64,000 nucleotides of DNA, taken from contig OX419347.1 of the NCBI GenBank assembly GCA_948470475.1, positions 17,731,175 through 17,795,174 of the forward strand, given 5' to 3'. Under the pieces are notes generated by a model that saw only the letters and a program-made list of their open reading frames with translations, ran no database searches and had not been told where the DNA came from. Shown piece by piece: positions 29,015 to 42,200 of this stretch; positions within the stretch are counted from its first letter, which is position 1; the number at the start of each line of letters is the position of its first letter. A program made the translations under genes and the position numbers. The DNA comes from Galaxea fascicularis (taxonomy: Eukaryota; Cnidaria; Anthozoa; Scleractinia; Euphylliidae).

Positions 29015-32000
29015 TATATATTCAGGACTTAACGAGTCGGTGATTGGGAAACAAGGTGGCCTAAAGTCAAGGTTCACGAGGAAGGGAAGGGTTGAGAGTC
29101 ATCACAGGACAGCCGTATGCTGCAGAGGATTTGGAATCAAGTTCACATTCCTGTTTTGGTTCAGTGTGGGTACAATGGAATCAGAGCTTTAGGTACACTA
29201 AATTACGACCCTGCGTTACAAATTGCCTCACAAGAAACTTGGCTTGAAAAAAGGTACCTTAAACAGCATTAAAGAAGAACGAGATAAATAAATTCGATTT
29301 CATGGCCTAATGGTTGTTTCCTCCAAGCACGACGAGAACCTAGCGAAGGAGGGACGTTCAGTGGACGGCTTCTTTCCATTCCAATTTCGGTCATGCGTAC
29401 TCGGCCTCATTCTTGTCGAGCAGCCTTCGGTAAATCTTCGAACGTTATCGGAAAATGGCCGAAAATCTTCATCATTTCACTGATTCAATAAGTCCTGCAT
29501 ATGATCCAACTGGCCACTGTGCTTGCAATTAGGAGTTAAGGTAAAACTTTGCAAGTTGCATTTTAGTCCAAGTGCGAACTGAGTTGCAGCTACACGGCCA
29601 TGGCAAAATAATTCTCGTCTTCATGTCACAGAGGACGCTTGTTTTCCACCAGTGGTGCTGCTATTACCATGACAACAATCACGACATTTTGGAATGCCAG
29701 AAGCATAAAACACGTACGCACCTGACAACAAAGTCTGTCTGGTTTGCTTCAAAGAACAGAACACGTTATATTTTTGAGATTGCCAAAGCTAGAATAACGT
29801 TAGACAAAACTTGTTCTTCTCATTGCATGAAATAACAAATTGAAGTCTGTATGAAGATGCTCGCCTTACAACTTGGGATGGCAATTCTTGTGGGGTGAGT
29901 GAGTGGTCTTGGGCCCGGATATTTTGTCTCCGCAGTCTTCTTGTAGTTCAACACTCGCAAGTCAACAAATATCTGAAGGTATTCATTATTTTGAATGGTT
30001 GGAACCTCGCTGTAGTTCGAGATCCAATCGGTTTGTCAGGGTAGCCTCCCATCGCCATGTAAAATGTTAGGCAGTACCCTGAAACCATGTCCCATATCGA
30101 AACGGAGCAAAGCGCATAAACTCAATGCAAAGCTCTTTTGTTAGTTTAATAGTTCAGTTAGTTTGACCCTTACACCCCTAATAGTGACCAGTGTGTCATA
30201 TCTCCTTACACTGCTCAATCAAACATACAGCTGTAAAGGTTGTGAGAAACAATGAAGTGATCAACAGGTCTTGATTGCTTGACAAATTCTCCTCATCGTT
30301 ACCGAAGAAAATGTATGGAGAACAGTGTTGAGAATATAAATGCGGATACCAGAATTAAGGATTAACGCAAGGATTTTTCGTTATCAATCAATTATTAATA
30401 TTTTTTCTGGGTGATTTCAAAAGTACCCATACAATTTGATGATAAAGTTATCACGAAGAATTCACTGATGAGCAGAAAGAAATCTGAGTAATATCTAAAT
30501 GAATATATTGAAAAGTGTACGTTTGTCACATCAGATAACGTTTTAGCGTATATAAACTGCTTTTAGGAACAATTTTGGCTTTTTTAAGTCGAAAAAACAT
30601 ATGTTTGCATTTTGTATATTTTTAAAAATTTGGCTGCTCCACCAGTAATAAGTGAATATATTTTCCCACTGTATCGTATTAACTGTTTCAGAAAAATTCA
30701 GGAGAACACATTGGATGGTAAATGGAGACAGGAAGTTAATGTGGTTAGATTGAATTTCAAGCGCGCTTCCAGGCTCCTTTACGACAAAGCATGGGAGCGA
30801 GTTTCAATATTTGAAAAAACCTCTTGTAGGAGGAGGTCATTTCGTCCAATCGTCTAACCATTCCAAGCTGTGTCAACACACCACAGCATCGTTTTAGCAA
30901 AATGGGGTCAAATGATCTCCTATTGATGCAAGTGGCTAATTTCTTACAACAGGTGGCTTTAAAAATGATACCACGAAGGTGTGCCATACCATAAGAGTGC
31001 AAAGGTCCAATACGAAATATTCTCTTTTCATTTCTGAAAGAGGTTTGTGGAATATAAATGTTCTCAGCAATTAGAAAGCATTGCAAAGAATATTACTCGA
31101 TAGCATCCAATGAGAATAAACCTGAATCGAAGTATCGTGAAACCTTCCTTATACACGCGCGAGGACTGATGGCGTTGGTTAAAATAAACGCAAAACAAAT
31201 AAGTATTAAATTGAGTTTGGTCAGAATTCCAGCAATGTAAACGCCGCATTTACTCATTACGGTTTTACTATTTTCCGGCCCTACTAAAACTTCACAGAAC
31301 TGCTACTTGATGACGTTTACTCATGCCGAAATATTCATTGAAGTGTAGGAGAAAGTTATCAATCGATATTTTGCAGGAAAAGTCACCCATAGCACACTTT
31401 TGGCCATGGCTTCAAGACGACGTGCGAGAATTTGAAAAATGTAGCCTAAATTTCTTAAAATTAAATCCATTTCTATCCTTGCCATCCGTAACCGAGAAAA
31501 CAGAATTTAACCTCAGTGTTGTAACACAGTCCTGAGTGAATAAACTGCTTCATCATTTTAAGGTTGTTGCTGATTTAAAGACTTTTTTGGACCGAAATAG
31601 CAAAACAGTGCTCCTTTAAAACGGTAATGTCGCAATGACGGATTCAGTATTTCTCACTTCGCGGTCCACTTGAGTATCAACGTTCTTTCGAAGGCTGCGC
31701 TTTAAGAATGTGAAGGTCTGTTATCGAAATCCGATTTCGACTTTTCTAGGCTTAAGGCTGAATTTGACGGCCGATCGAATTTTAGGTTTAGATTACCCAG
31801 TGTCCCTTTAGTTTATCACGCCGAGGAGTCACCAAGTCAAAATAGAAAATACAAGTCTCGTTTTGAAAAGGAAGAGAAACGTGCGCGTTTTCAACAGCTT
31901 TCATTCAAGAGGTTTCAAGTTAAACTTTGGAATAAACCCATACATTAAGAGTTCTGGCTTCATTACAACTATAGTACTTGCCTACTGATCTTTTCGTTTC

Positions 32001-32822
32001 AAAACGTACTCTTAATTTTGGTAATTTTGAGTAAATGAAACGTTTTTGTCAGTGATTTTGTTGCCCAAACAGAACTTAAATTTATAGTGTTAGATTCAGA
32101 AGGAGTTAGTTTTAGGACATTTGACCGTTATAGCATGCACAACTCACTGTGATCATGTAATTATCGTATCGACAATATTCTTGCAATGCAAGATAAGATT
32201 AGGGTATATTTTAGGCCCTCAAAACTGAAGTAATAAAGACACACTGATCATAACAAGACTTCGTGCACTTAAATGGAACTTCTCAGGATTTTCCCATTGC
32301 TCTGTTGCCCTACTGTCCAGATATGGATTACAGACTGAAAAACTTCAGCCAAAGTCCCAGTAGAGAATTCTCCGTAAAACCTACAAGCTGCTATCGTGAC
32401 GCTTGATGCCAATCCACATTTCCCCTCATAGCTCGCTTTGGAAAAGGAGAGATAGCTAGAGTTGCAGGATAATCTGGGCGGACGTTAACCAGAGAGAAAA
32501 TGCTGAGATATATCAGCTCTTCTGTGCCATTATGCATGAATTATTTAAGGTCTTACATTTTATACAGAATGTCAAAAGAACAAAATTTTCCGCCTTGTAT
32601 ATTTACCTCAGCATCCCGCAAATAATCCCAGAATCACTCGCGTGTCAGTTTTCCAAAGTGACCTATCCAGTGGATTTGTAATGGCTACTAAGGCATAGCA
32701 CTTGAATAAGTAGTTACCGAAACGAAGAGTCTGTTAAACGCACACTGATTAGGATAAATATTCCCTGACCTCAATAGGGGCGATGAGATGAGAGACCCTG
32801 GGAACGAGGTTGGGGCGATATT

Positions 32823-33447
32823 AGAGTGGCTTACAACTGAGTGTCGTAAAACCAAACCCAAAGCATTTACTCCAATCAATCACAAGAGACCCAAAAGGCG
32901 CAATGAGCCAATCAGAATAGGAAGCAAATTATGCAGCCGACGCCAAGCGCGGGAAAATGTGCGCGAGCAAGTTTTTAGTTTTGCTTCTCATTGGATGAGA
33001 AAGTGACACGAGTCTTGTCAACCAAACACAGAGAGAGGTAATGTCCAACCATTATTGGCCGTTTTTATACTAGAGACGCATGATCCGTCTGGGACAAACT
33101 TGGGCAAACATTTGTGGTGAGTCTGTTTACTTCGCGTAGTATAAAGACGGGCACAAGACGCATTATGCATCTAGACGAACGATCCAGAGAAGTTTGTCTT
33201 CCAAGACGCACTAAAGGGGATAGTTCGTCTAGACGCACAATGTGTCTTGTGCCCATCTTTATACCAGACAAAGTAAACAGACGCACTACAAATCTTTGCC
33301 CAAGTTTGTCCCAGACGGATTATGCGTCTCATATAGTTCGTCCCGTCTTTACCCTAGTCGGATAAAATGGTAGACGCATAATTTGTCTGGACGGATAATG
33401 CGTCTCTAGTACAAAAACGGCCATTGACACTCAATTGAAAATGCTCT
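32823..33447. mobile_element. MITE family M1, copy 3, interrupted by a nested element
   Basis: The left part (from 32823, AGAGTGGCTTACAACTGAG) and the right part (33423-33447, TTGACACTCAATTGAAAATG) are the two ends of the M1 family. They are separated by the 366-bp element at 33057-33422. Without it the copy would be about 259 bp, close to the 257 bp of copy 1. Confidence 0.8.
33057..33422. mobile_element. long-palindrome MITE nested in an M1 MITE
   Basis: The element runs from GGCCGTTTTTATACTAGAGA to its inverted copy ending TACAAAAACGGCC, and almost its whole length is palindromic: GACAAACTTGGGCAAA at 33089 pairs with TTTGCCCAAGTTTGTC at 33295, and GGGCACAAGACGCA pairs with TGTGTCTTGTGCCC. 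It is flanked by ATT on both sides (33054-33056 and 33423-33425), a likely 3-bp target duplication. It can fold into one long hairpin. Confidence 0.85.
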
Positions 33448-35408
33448 AAGAAGATAGGGATAAGAAGCAATTCCGGCCGGCGTATTTTGTGTCCAAGGGA
33501 ACACAGAAAAGTAAAAAATGTATTTATACTTATAAGAAAGCTCTTGAAAATGTGTTCCATTTAATGCACAAAATATATCCACTAGTCGAACACTGTTGAC
33601 AATTGTACAATCGGCGGTGAACCAGGATTTCCCGTTCCTGTCGGTTTTTAGATTATGGGAATCACATATTCGAATCTCGCCATGAGTTTTTCTAGTTCAA
33701 GTCAAAGTTACGCGATGATTGTCAGAATAGTGCCGGCGTGTTACCGACTCCTGAGGCAAGACGTTTGGGTGCAGAAATTTCCAGAGGATTTTCTGTAAAT
33801 CCAATTTAAATTGTATGCTACTCATGCCCGGCACAATATTTGTTATTAATCCTGATATTTGCCTCCCGCTGACCATAATCAGCAAAAAAATGCACACAAA
33901 AGAGTTGCTTCCCTTGCAGGAAATAACTTTCAATTATATGTAGTGCTCAACAACTTGATGATCTCAAATAAACATTACACAGATATAAGGCAGGTATTGT
34001 TGTCTGAAGCAGGAGAGTTTTTTGAGACGAATCATCGGGAATACTGACAGGGTATAAAGCAATAATTAATCCTGCAATCCTGATTTTAACATTGCCACTG
34101 AGCTTAAGGCTATAAGAACAGATCAGAAAAATTCGAACTGGAACTTTTGGCTATAATTGCGTTTATGATGAGGTTTAAAATGAACCAACATAGATCCTTA
34201 TTCCCTTAATTTTATATTTGATGTCGTTCAGGTAACAGAAATCCATTCACACAGCTTGAAATTAGTGAAGTCGAAGAGATCCCAGATCTGTTAAAATTAA
34301 TAATTTTGCAGACGTTTATTATTAAAAAAGGGCAATATTTTCCCGTTTTGCATACAGACATCTGTAATATTCATAGACTGAGTGGAGCTATATAACTCCG
34401 CGGTTTTAGAAAAGATAACTCTAAAATGTGACCAGTTCGTTAATTCTAGCAGTGTTACATGAAAATCTAAAATCACCGTGATATCTTAACGAGAGAGGCC
34501 ATTTAATTAACTCAGTCACATGTTTAACCTAATTTCAAACAACCCATAAAGTGAGTGCATATTGAGCTTGCATGTGCCCGTTGGGTATATAACAAACACT
34601 TTCCAATCAAGAATGTAATCTGCAGTTTGTCTACCAAAGCAAAACAAAAAGAACAAATGGCTTTTCATAAAAATCGCCCTTTTTTCAGATGGTAATTTTT
34701 GTTGTGATTAATTTGTAGTGGCGGTTACCTACTTCGTAGATATAGAGGAATTCATACAGATCATTTTAATAACTACTTGATCGTCTCGAACTTCTTTTAA
34801 ACGCATGGTCTGATAAATACAGTTTTTCCTCTTGCCTAGCCTGTCTCCACACTAATTAATTGGAAACTGTTATCTGACCAACCGGTTTCACGTCGAATGA
34901 GCATAATGCCTATGATTCCACTATTTATCCCCACTCAAAATTAAAAAAAAACAGGGCGTTGTTGCTGTAAACTGCGAAAATTCATCATAAAATCATAAAA
35001 GCATCTTTATTTAGCAATGCAATCGAATACTTGAAATAATGGGTAGTCTAACTGAATAGAGGTAAGATTAAAATTTCACCGGACGACATGATAGAATTTT
35101 TATTTCCTCATTTCGCGCAATAAAAATATATTAAAATAGAGAATAAATTAAGATTTTTCGCAGTGAAGCTCACGGTTTCCACGACAATTTGGGTGCTTTG
35201 TTCCTTGTAATATCCGTGTTAAGGTGTCCAAATTCAGTGACAATCCATATTTCACCAAACAGACAAGGTTAGCATCGGTAAATCAAAGAAAACACTAATT
35301 TGGGGATTCGAGAACCTTTCATTTTTTTGCACTGTTTCTTTTCTTAATTTCGACTTTTCATCACCTCATGGCGCCAAAAACCGCATTCAGGTCAAAACGA
35401 CTGGGATC

Positions 35409-35432
35409 TCCGCGTGTCTAAACACACGCGGA
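35409..35432. repeat. short perfect hairpin
   Basis: TCCGCGTGT and its complement ACACGCGGA pair around a 6-base loop (CTAAAC), about 0.8 kb upstream of the Kv gene C start. Too short to classify. Confidence 0.55.
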
Positions 35433-36225
35433 ATATTACGTTTTGTCCGCATCTAATCTTGACCCGTTGCTAATACAAACACGAAATTTTACGGCATAGC
35501 ATAATATTGTGTCAATCACACGGTAGAATGGAATAAAAGAATTTATTTCCCGGACTGTTAAATCCGCATGTTATTGTACACCATGCTGTAACATACTCCG
35601 AAATCATTCGCCAAATATCTTACTAAACTGTTTAGAATGCGATTCGGGATTCTACTGGTAATGCGTTTAAATCAGGTCAGATCCTAACGCCCGCTACGAA
35701 ACTCTTTTGACACCGATATGTCGAGAGCTATCAAGACCAAAGATATTGGAGATTTTGAAGCTCTTACTTCAGCGATGGACACGGAGTTCTGATTGGCTAA
35801 TAGCGCGAAACACTGTATTTAAATATTGATTTTCAATGTAAAGCAAACTTTGCGGTATTTATAAATTAACCAGAGTGCTTCTAAGTCTTGTCGTGGATGG
35901 ACTAATATTCCGTGCAACCCGAGATGTGATATCTAGATGTTATTTAATGGCTGCGAGATTTCTGGCCTCTTAGCAGGTTCAAGAACGGAGCTTGCGTTAA
36001 AAAGTACAGGGAATTTGTTGTGGAAAAATGCAAATATCTCCTCTTTACATATATTTCCAGCCAAACAGGTGGACTAGAGCGTAAGCGCTTATTCTAGTGA
36101 TTCGAACCTATGTGTTTTGAGTTCAAATTCAAACCCGGCACTTCGGCTTCAAATAATTTGATTCAATCGATAAACGTGGAAAATGCCTTTATACCCGTGA
36201 AACGCATGTGTGAGGACACCTAGTC

Positions 36226-39200
36226 ATGTTACTAGAACCTGGCTTGGCAGTAAGAGCAAAATCCGAATCGAACTTCGAAGATTCGCTACCAGCGCGTGGA
36301 ATAGCGAAGGATAGGGTCATAATTAATGTAGGCGGCCACCGCCATGAAACGTATTTAAGCACTCTTAGAGTCGTCCCGGACTCAAGGTTAGCCTGGATAG
36401 CTGAGAACGCCTCTAAACAGGCCGATTACGATCCGGAAAACAACGAATATTTTTTTGATCGACACCCAGGGGTGTTCGTGAATATTATTAACTACTACAG
36501 GACTGGAAAACTTCACTGCCCGAGCGATGTGTGCGGACCGCTGTTTGAGGAAGAGCTGTCATTTTGGGGAATTGACGAACTTCAAATGGAGCCATGTTGC
36601 TGGAGTAATTACACACAGCACAGAGAAGCCCAAGCGACACTCAAAGCGTTCGAAGGACTTCAGAAAAGCGTGGAGGAATCGGAAAATGAGAGCAGTGCGT
36701 TCAAAGTGCGTCCGCAAGTTTCCAACCGAACCAAGTGGAAGAGAGAGATTTGGGCCATGCTAGAAAAACCATACTCTTCAAAATATGCACAGGTAAGAAT
36801 GACAATTAAATACAACATTGTCACTTGCAAATGGAAAACAAATATCCTGGCAAAGTTCTTTAAAAGCAATTTTGCGCAGCACGGAATCTTGTAAAAAATA
36901 AGCGAGGTTTTAAAGTCTCGTTTCGACTTCGAATGATTTTCTTGTCGGAAGTGTTGTCTTGGGAGGCGTTTAATTTAATAGCAATGGATTGAATTGAAAG
37001 CTTTTTAAAGGAAAAGCGGAAACGACACCAGCCGGTAGACCAGTAGTTTCTGCTGTTGCTGTTTGAGTGTGAACGCTCAAACGATTGCGGGTTGCGAGTT
37101 GTAGCCAGTATATAACGCTTTTGAAGGGGATTTTCCCTTATCGCCAAATATTCTCCAGTAATTGTTGTATCTTTTGCGTATGCAAATTAAGAAAAGTTAT
37201 TTGGCGTTTTGACTGACGAGTGGGCAGTTTTTGAAGCTTCAAGGTTGTGATGGTTGGCCAACAACGACTTGACAACAAAAGCGTTTTCATTATGGCTCAA
37301 AACTTTTCTCGATGCCATTTAGATTTTTATCGTAGCTGAGCGGTTATATCTTTTAGCAATAGAAACCTCACTGTCGTTCGGCGAAATCGAGAAGTTATGG
37401 CTTTTTTTTTTGTTTTATTCATTATCATGGCTGTCTCTATTTTAATATTTTGAGCAGCAGCATTTACGGCAGTTTTCTTAAATAAAACATAGCCTTGTAA
37501 ACATTAAAACCACCCTGCTGTTCAAATGCCCAACACTGATAAAATTCGCTGTCAAGCAACCAAGTATTCTCTCGTTAACAAGTTGCATTCTCACGTTACT
37601 AGGTCTCCTAAAAGGGTTGTGTTTTTGGTTTACTGTCGTTCTTTGTTAATATTCCACATTTTTATTAACAATTTCTTTTTGCCTTCGCTAATTGAAGAAG
37701 CTGTATTACAAAGTGCGAAAACTAGCGTACTCACCAAAGTGACCAAACATACAAACAACTCCATTTTGAACAAGCGTGCTTAAATTTCAAGTTGAAATTG
37801 AAATTTCCAGCTTTGATTCACGCAGTCACAATTTTCGAATATTAAGATGAATTAATTTTCAGTTTTTTGACAACGCCAGAGTAAAAAGATTGACTTTACA
37901 CTTACTCACCCACACTCGCTTTTAATTTTACTTTCATGGAAGCAGCGGAGTATAAATTATTTTTCTGGATTTGAAACCAGGTTGTAAAAGTAAACTCGTT
38001 CCTTTCATTATTTAGCAAAGAGAGGTACAAATTCTAATAATTTGCGACAAATTTTACAGCTTTTGTTTCTGAATAAATAAAGGATTCTGCGAGACTTATG
38101 TTTCGAGGTTAAATGAAACAAAGTAAACATCCTTAGTACCCACATGTGTCATACATGAAGTGGCGACCCACAGTCAATAGCTTTGGCCCGTACGAACTTA
38201 ACGAAGGATCACACAGGCTGATGGGCACTCAAAATTGACTCTTTGTCAGTAGCAACCAGCGACAAAATTTTAACAAAATACTCAACTTATGACTTTTAAA
38301 GCGGCATATATTTGTTCCAGAGAACATGGATGGCTATGCTAAGAATTAAAGTCGGGAAACGTTCTCAGTACCAAACAGAAGTTGTACTCTTGATTTCCAT
38401 ACTGCTATCGGTTTTCCGAAACTCCATTCAAGCCTCTGAAGAACCTAGTAATTGCCTCATCAAATACAAGGAAATAGTTTTCATGTGTTGGCGAAGCTTT
38501 AAAGCCACATTTCAAGAGAGGAAACGCTAGATTTTTACTGTGCTTACCCCAAATTTCCGAGGCAGCAGGTAGGTTGAGGACAAACCCGAAAGGTGCTCCT
38601 CGCTTCTCACATTCCAAAATTATCCTCATTTTGTTACCTATAGTTCTCCAGTTTTCTACTTTCGTCAATTTAGATACGCTGCAACCAGCCTTCTATAAAC
38701 ATCCCCAAGCAGTTACAAGACGACTTTAATCCCTTGTATATTCTTTTTTCATCTAGACAGAAGAGCATTAGTTTTTTCCACACAAAAGTCGTGCTCTACC
38801 AACTACTAGGGACCTTCAGATTTGAGTACGAGTACGACTTTTCAAATTTTGTTCGCGTGCTTTAGATGATCATTAGTGACATCAATCTTGATTCTATAAT
38901 CTCCTTGTCTGCTGGTGAGCAATAAGGAAGAGTGAGGGTTCAGGGGAGGTGACTGGTTTGAAAGTAGAAATTAGTACTCGAACTCGATCTCGCACTCAAA
39001 TCTGAAGGTCCCTATTCTTTCATTTCTGTGCGCAAAAGTTAAAACATTACTTAGTCGCCCGAAAAATATTTGAAATAAAACGCTGAACATTCCAGTTTAT
39101 TTGAATTCGCACCTTCTGGCTATATCAGTATATATCATACTTTCTCTGCCGTGCAAACTTAAAACACCGCGTTTCATTGTCGATATCTATACGACTGTAA

Positions 39201-42200
39201 CATCCTTTGTGATAATCTGCAGCAATTTTTAACTTTACACGAGTAGTCATTTTTAATTATATTTGACTCACTTTGCTTTTTGTTCTTTATCATGGGCAAG
39301 TGGAAACTTCGAATTAACGCGAAATAAGCTTAAAAAGTTTGGAGGCCTTCGGCGAATTAGATGAGATTAATTTGGGGGCTAAACTCACAAAAGACTTTCA
39401 TACAATCAGTTAAAGCAAGGAAAGATGCAGTGTCAAATATATTTTGGCTGTGAAATGGCTGGTTTGAAACGACACACCGCCAAAATTGTTTAGACGTTTG
39501 GCATTTTCTGTGAGATGTTTTGCCCACTACACTAACTTCAAGCTTGACCGCTATCCAAAATAAACAAAATATTTAAGTAATGCCATCACGTATCCGCCTT
39601 ATAAAGCAGTATGAATATAAACAATTAACAATATAAACAAGTTCTGCATTATTTGGATCAACCTGGGAACATTTCAGTTCTTTTGAAGTAAAGAAGTGAA
39701 AACTGAAGGCCACTTTCTTTCAGGATAAGGTTGTAGTTAGTTATTATGTTTTATTGATACAAACCACCTAAGGTATTCATCAAAGGACAGTAACTGCAAA
39801 AGTCAGACTCTAATTCTCCTTGCAGCTAGATCGCAAATTCCTCATTTTCATTAGACTTGCGTGCACGCTAAGACACTAAAGTACAAATGATTTCATTGAA
39901 CGAAATTGAAAAAATAAACACGTCGTGCTATTAGTTCGATCGGTTAGAGCGGTTTTCACTCTTCCGTGCGTAAAACCAAATACTGAGTAATTACCCGGCC
40001 AATAATGACAGTGCACAGTGCAGTAAACCAATCAGAACTCGAAGAAAATGCACGTGGCAAGCGTTTTTGCCGGATAAATTAACGTGGCGCAAGTATTACC
40101 AATCAACTGAAGATCGAAGTAACGCAAATCACTTTCAATACTCAAATAAAATGCAGCAAGTGCAGTGCGCATGAATGGATTAGTACAGCGCACATTGGAT
40201 AGAGTGATTTTACTTAACTCGTGAAATAGATGTTAGTGTAATAGTAACTTCTAGCAACCATTAGGCACTATGTCCTTTGTATTCTTTTTTGTGTATTTGA
40301 CTATTACGCTATATTAAAAATCTGAAGATGTGGTTAAAGATATTTGCTCAAAGAAAAGATATGGATTAACTTTGAAAGCACAATAGTTAAAAGAGATGAG
40401 GCTTGTGCGCATCATCATTACTCGCATCAGCATCATAAGTTTTATTTAAACACGGTATCAATTATTCATATACATAAATAGAATATGCTCTTCCGTCGAG
40501 CCGTGTATTCAAAATTTAAATCCTACAGTAATGAAGTTACACTAACAGCAACAAAATATAAACTAGAATAAGGAGGCTTGATTGTGAAAACACTGTCATT
40601 ACAAATATATAGCAAGTTTATTAAATTTCTTGGTTATGGAACATAGTAGATAGAGGTACTAAATTGATAGCGTGACACTGTTGTCTCATCTGTCCGTTTC
40701 AGATATTTGCTTTTGTGTCCTTGATCGTAATAGTGCTGTCTGTGGCTACCTTTTGCCTGGAATCCATTCCGGTCCTCGAAAAAAACTACAAGGACGTTTT
40801 TAATGGCATGGAGTATTTCTACCTCGTGTGGTTTACAGCAGATTTCTTAGCCAGGCTTTGCGCGTGTCCATCCCCACGAGAATTCTTCAGAACCTTTATG
40901 ACGTGGGTGGATATTACGTCTGTGATCCCCCTGTACATCGGTTTGTCTAAATCGTCTGTTACTGAAACTCTTACGTTTCTCTTCGTTCTACGATTGATCA
41001 GGATTTTCAGATTGTTCCGGTTTTTCCGAGCCATGAGTGGGATGCAAGTGATAGGTCACACCTTGAAAGCCAGCGCCAGGGAGTTGTTCCTGCTCGTACT
41101 TATTCTGTTAATCCCGATGGTCATTTTCTCGACCCTTGTTTTTTACGCTGAGAAGGTAAGACTTTTCAAGAGCTTTTTGTACTTTAATTTCCATAAGAGA
41201 GCACGGACGTCCTCTGTGGTGATCACGAAAGTTGAGTAATAGTATTACTATGCGGCATGTAATCAGCTTATGTCACACTTTAAAATGTATCATTCAGACA
41301 CGGAAGCCATAGCAGATGTTATCTCGACTGGGCTCGGTTCCTGCTTAAATTAGGCACAAATGCAACTGTTTAAAGACGTAAACAACTTAGCAATAGATTC
41401 ATTCACGTCTGTTCACACAGAAAGACTTAAAAACCAAAGCAACCAGAAGAGGTTAAATAACTGAATAGAAGAAAAAATCACTCGCCCTTTGTTTGCTTTT
41501 CATTTAGCCTCATCAGAACACAGATTTTGAAAGCATCCCAGAATCCTTTTGGTGGGCAGTAATCACCATGACAACAGTGGGATATGGCGATGTTTATCCA
41601 AGGTCTCCCCTCGGAAAGATTATTGGCCTTGTTTGCGCCTGCGTCGGAGTGCTCATCGTTGCCCTTCCTGTGTCTGTGATTGGCAGCAACTTTACTTTGT
41701 TCTATTCTCACGCACAGGCGCAGTTGAAACTTCCGAAAAAAAAGCGTACGCCTGTCTTGTTGGGCGCCGCCGGTGCTCTGGTGTCAGAGTCAACTTTATA
41801 CAACAATGATAAATCCGGCAGTTCGGATGAAGCAGCTAATAATCAGAACCCTCGTGAAGAACCCTTAGTGATACCGAGAAAGAGTCTTCGGAATCCATCG
41901 ATAACTCCTCGTTCTCGATCGTTTCGTCGGGAACCCGTTTTACCCCCACGTTTGTCCAAAATGGAATCTGACACTTCCATTGAAATGGAGCCACCCTCGA
42001 CAGCTAAGAAAAGCGCTGAAGAGCTGTTTTCTTCTCCGCCCACAGGCAGTAACGTAGATATATCCAGCGGCCTCCGTGTAGCAAGCGACGTCATGCTGCA
42101 TATAACGGCTGCTTCTCATCGCAGAATGGCGATTTCTCCCGCGCCATCCCCTCCCGTGAGAAGATCGAGTCAGCGAAGAAGAAGAAGAGGGGGAAGTAAG

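Larger units (their letters stand above)
29015..36225. other. intergenic region between Kv genes B and C
   Basis: About 7.2 kb without a supportable gene. It holds MITE family M1 copy 3 with a nested element (32823-33447) and a perfect short hairpin at 35409-35432. The remaining open frames are short and lack homology or codon structure. The 3' UTR of gene B and the promoter of gene C must lie here but were not delimited. Confidence 0.5.

Noticed and set aside
30757..31086. 109-codon minus-strand ORF between Kv genes B and C
   Set aside because: No recognisable domain, no splice context, no similarity to other parts of the window.
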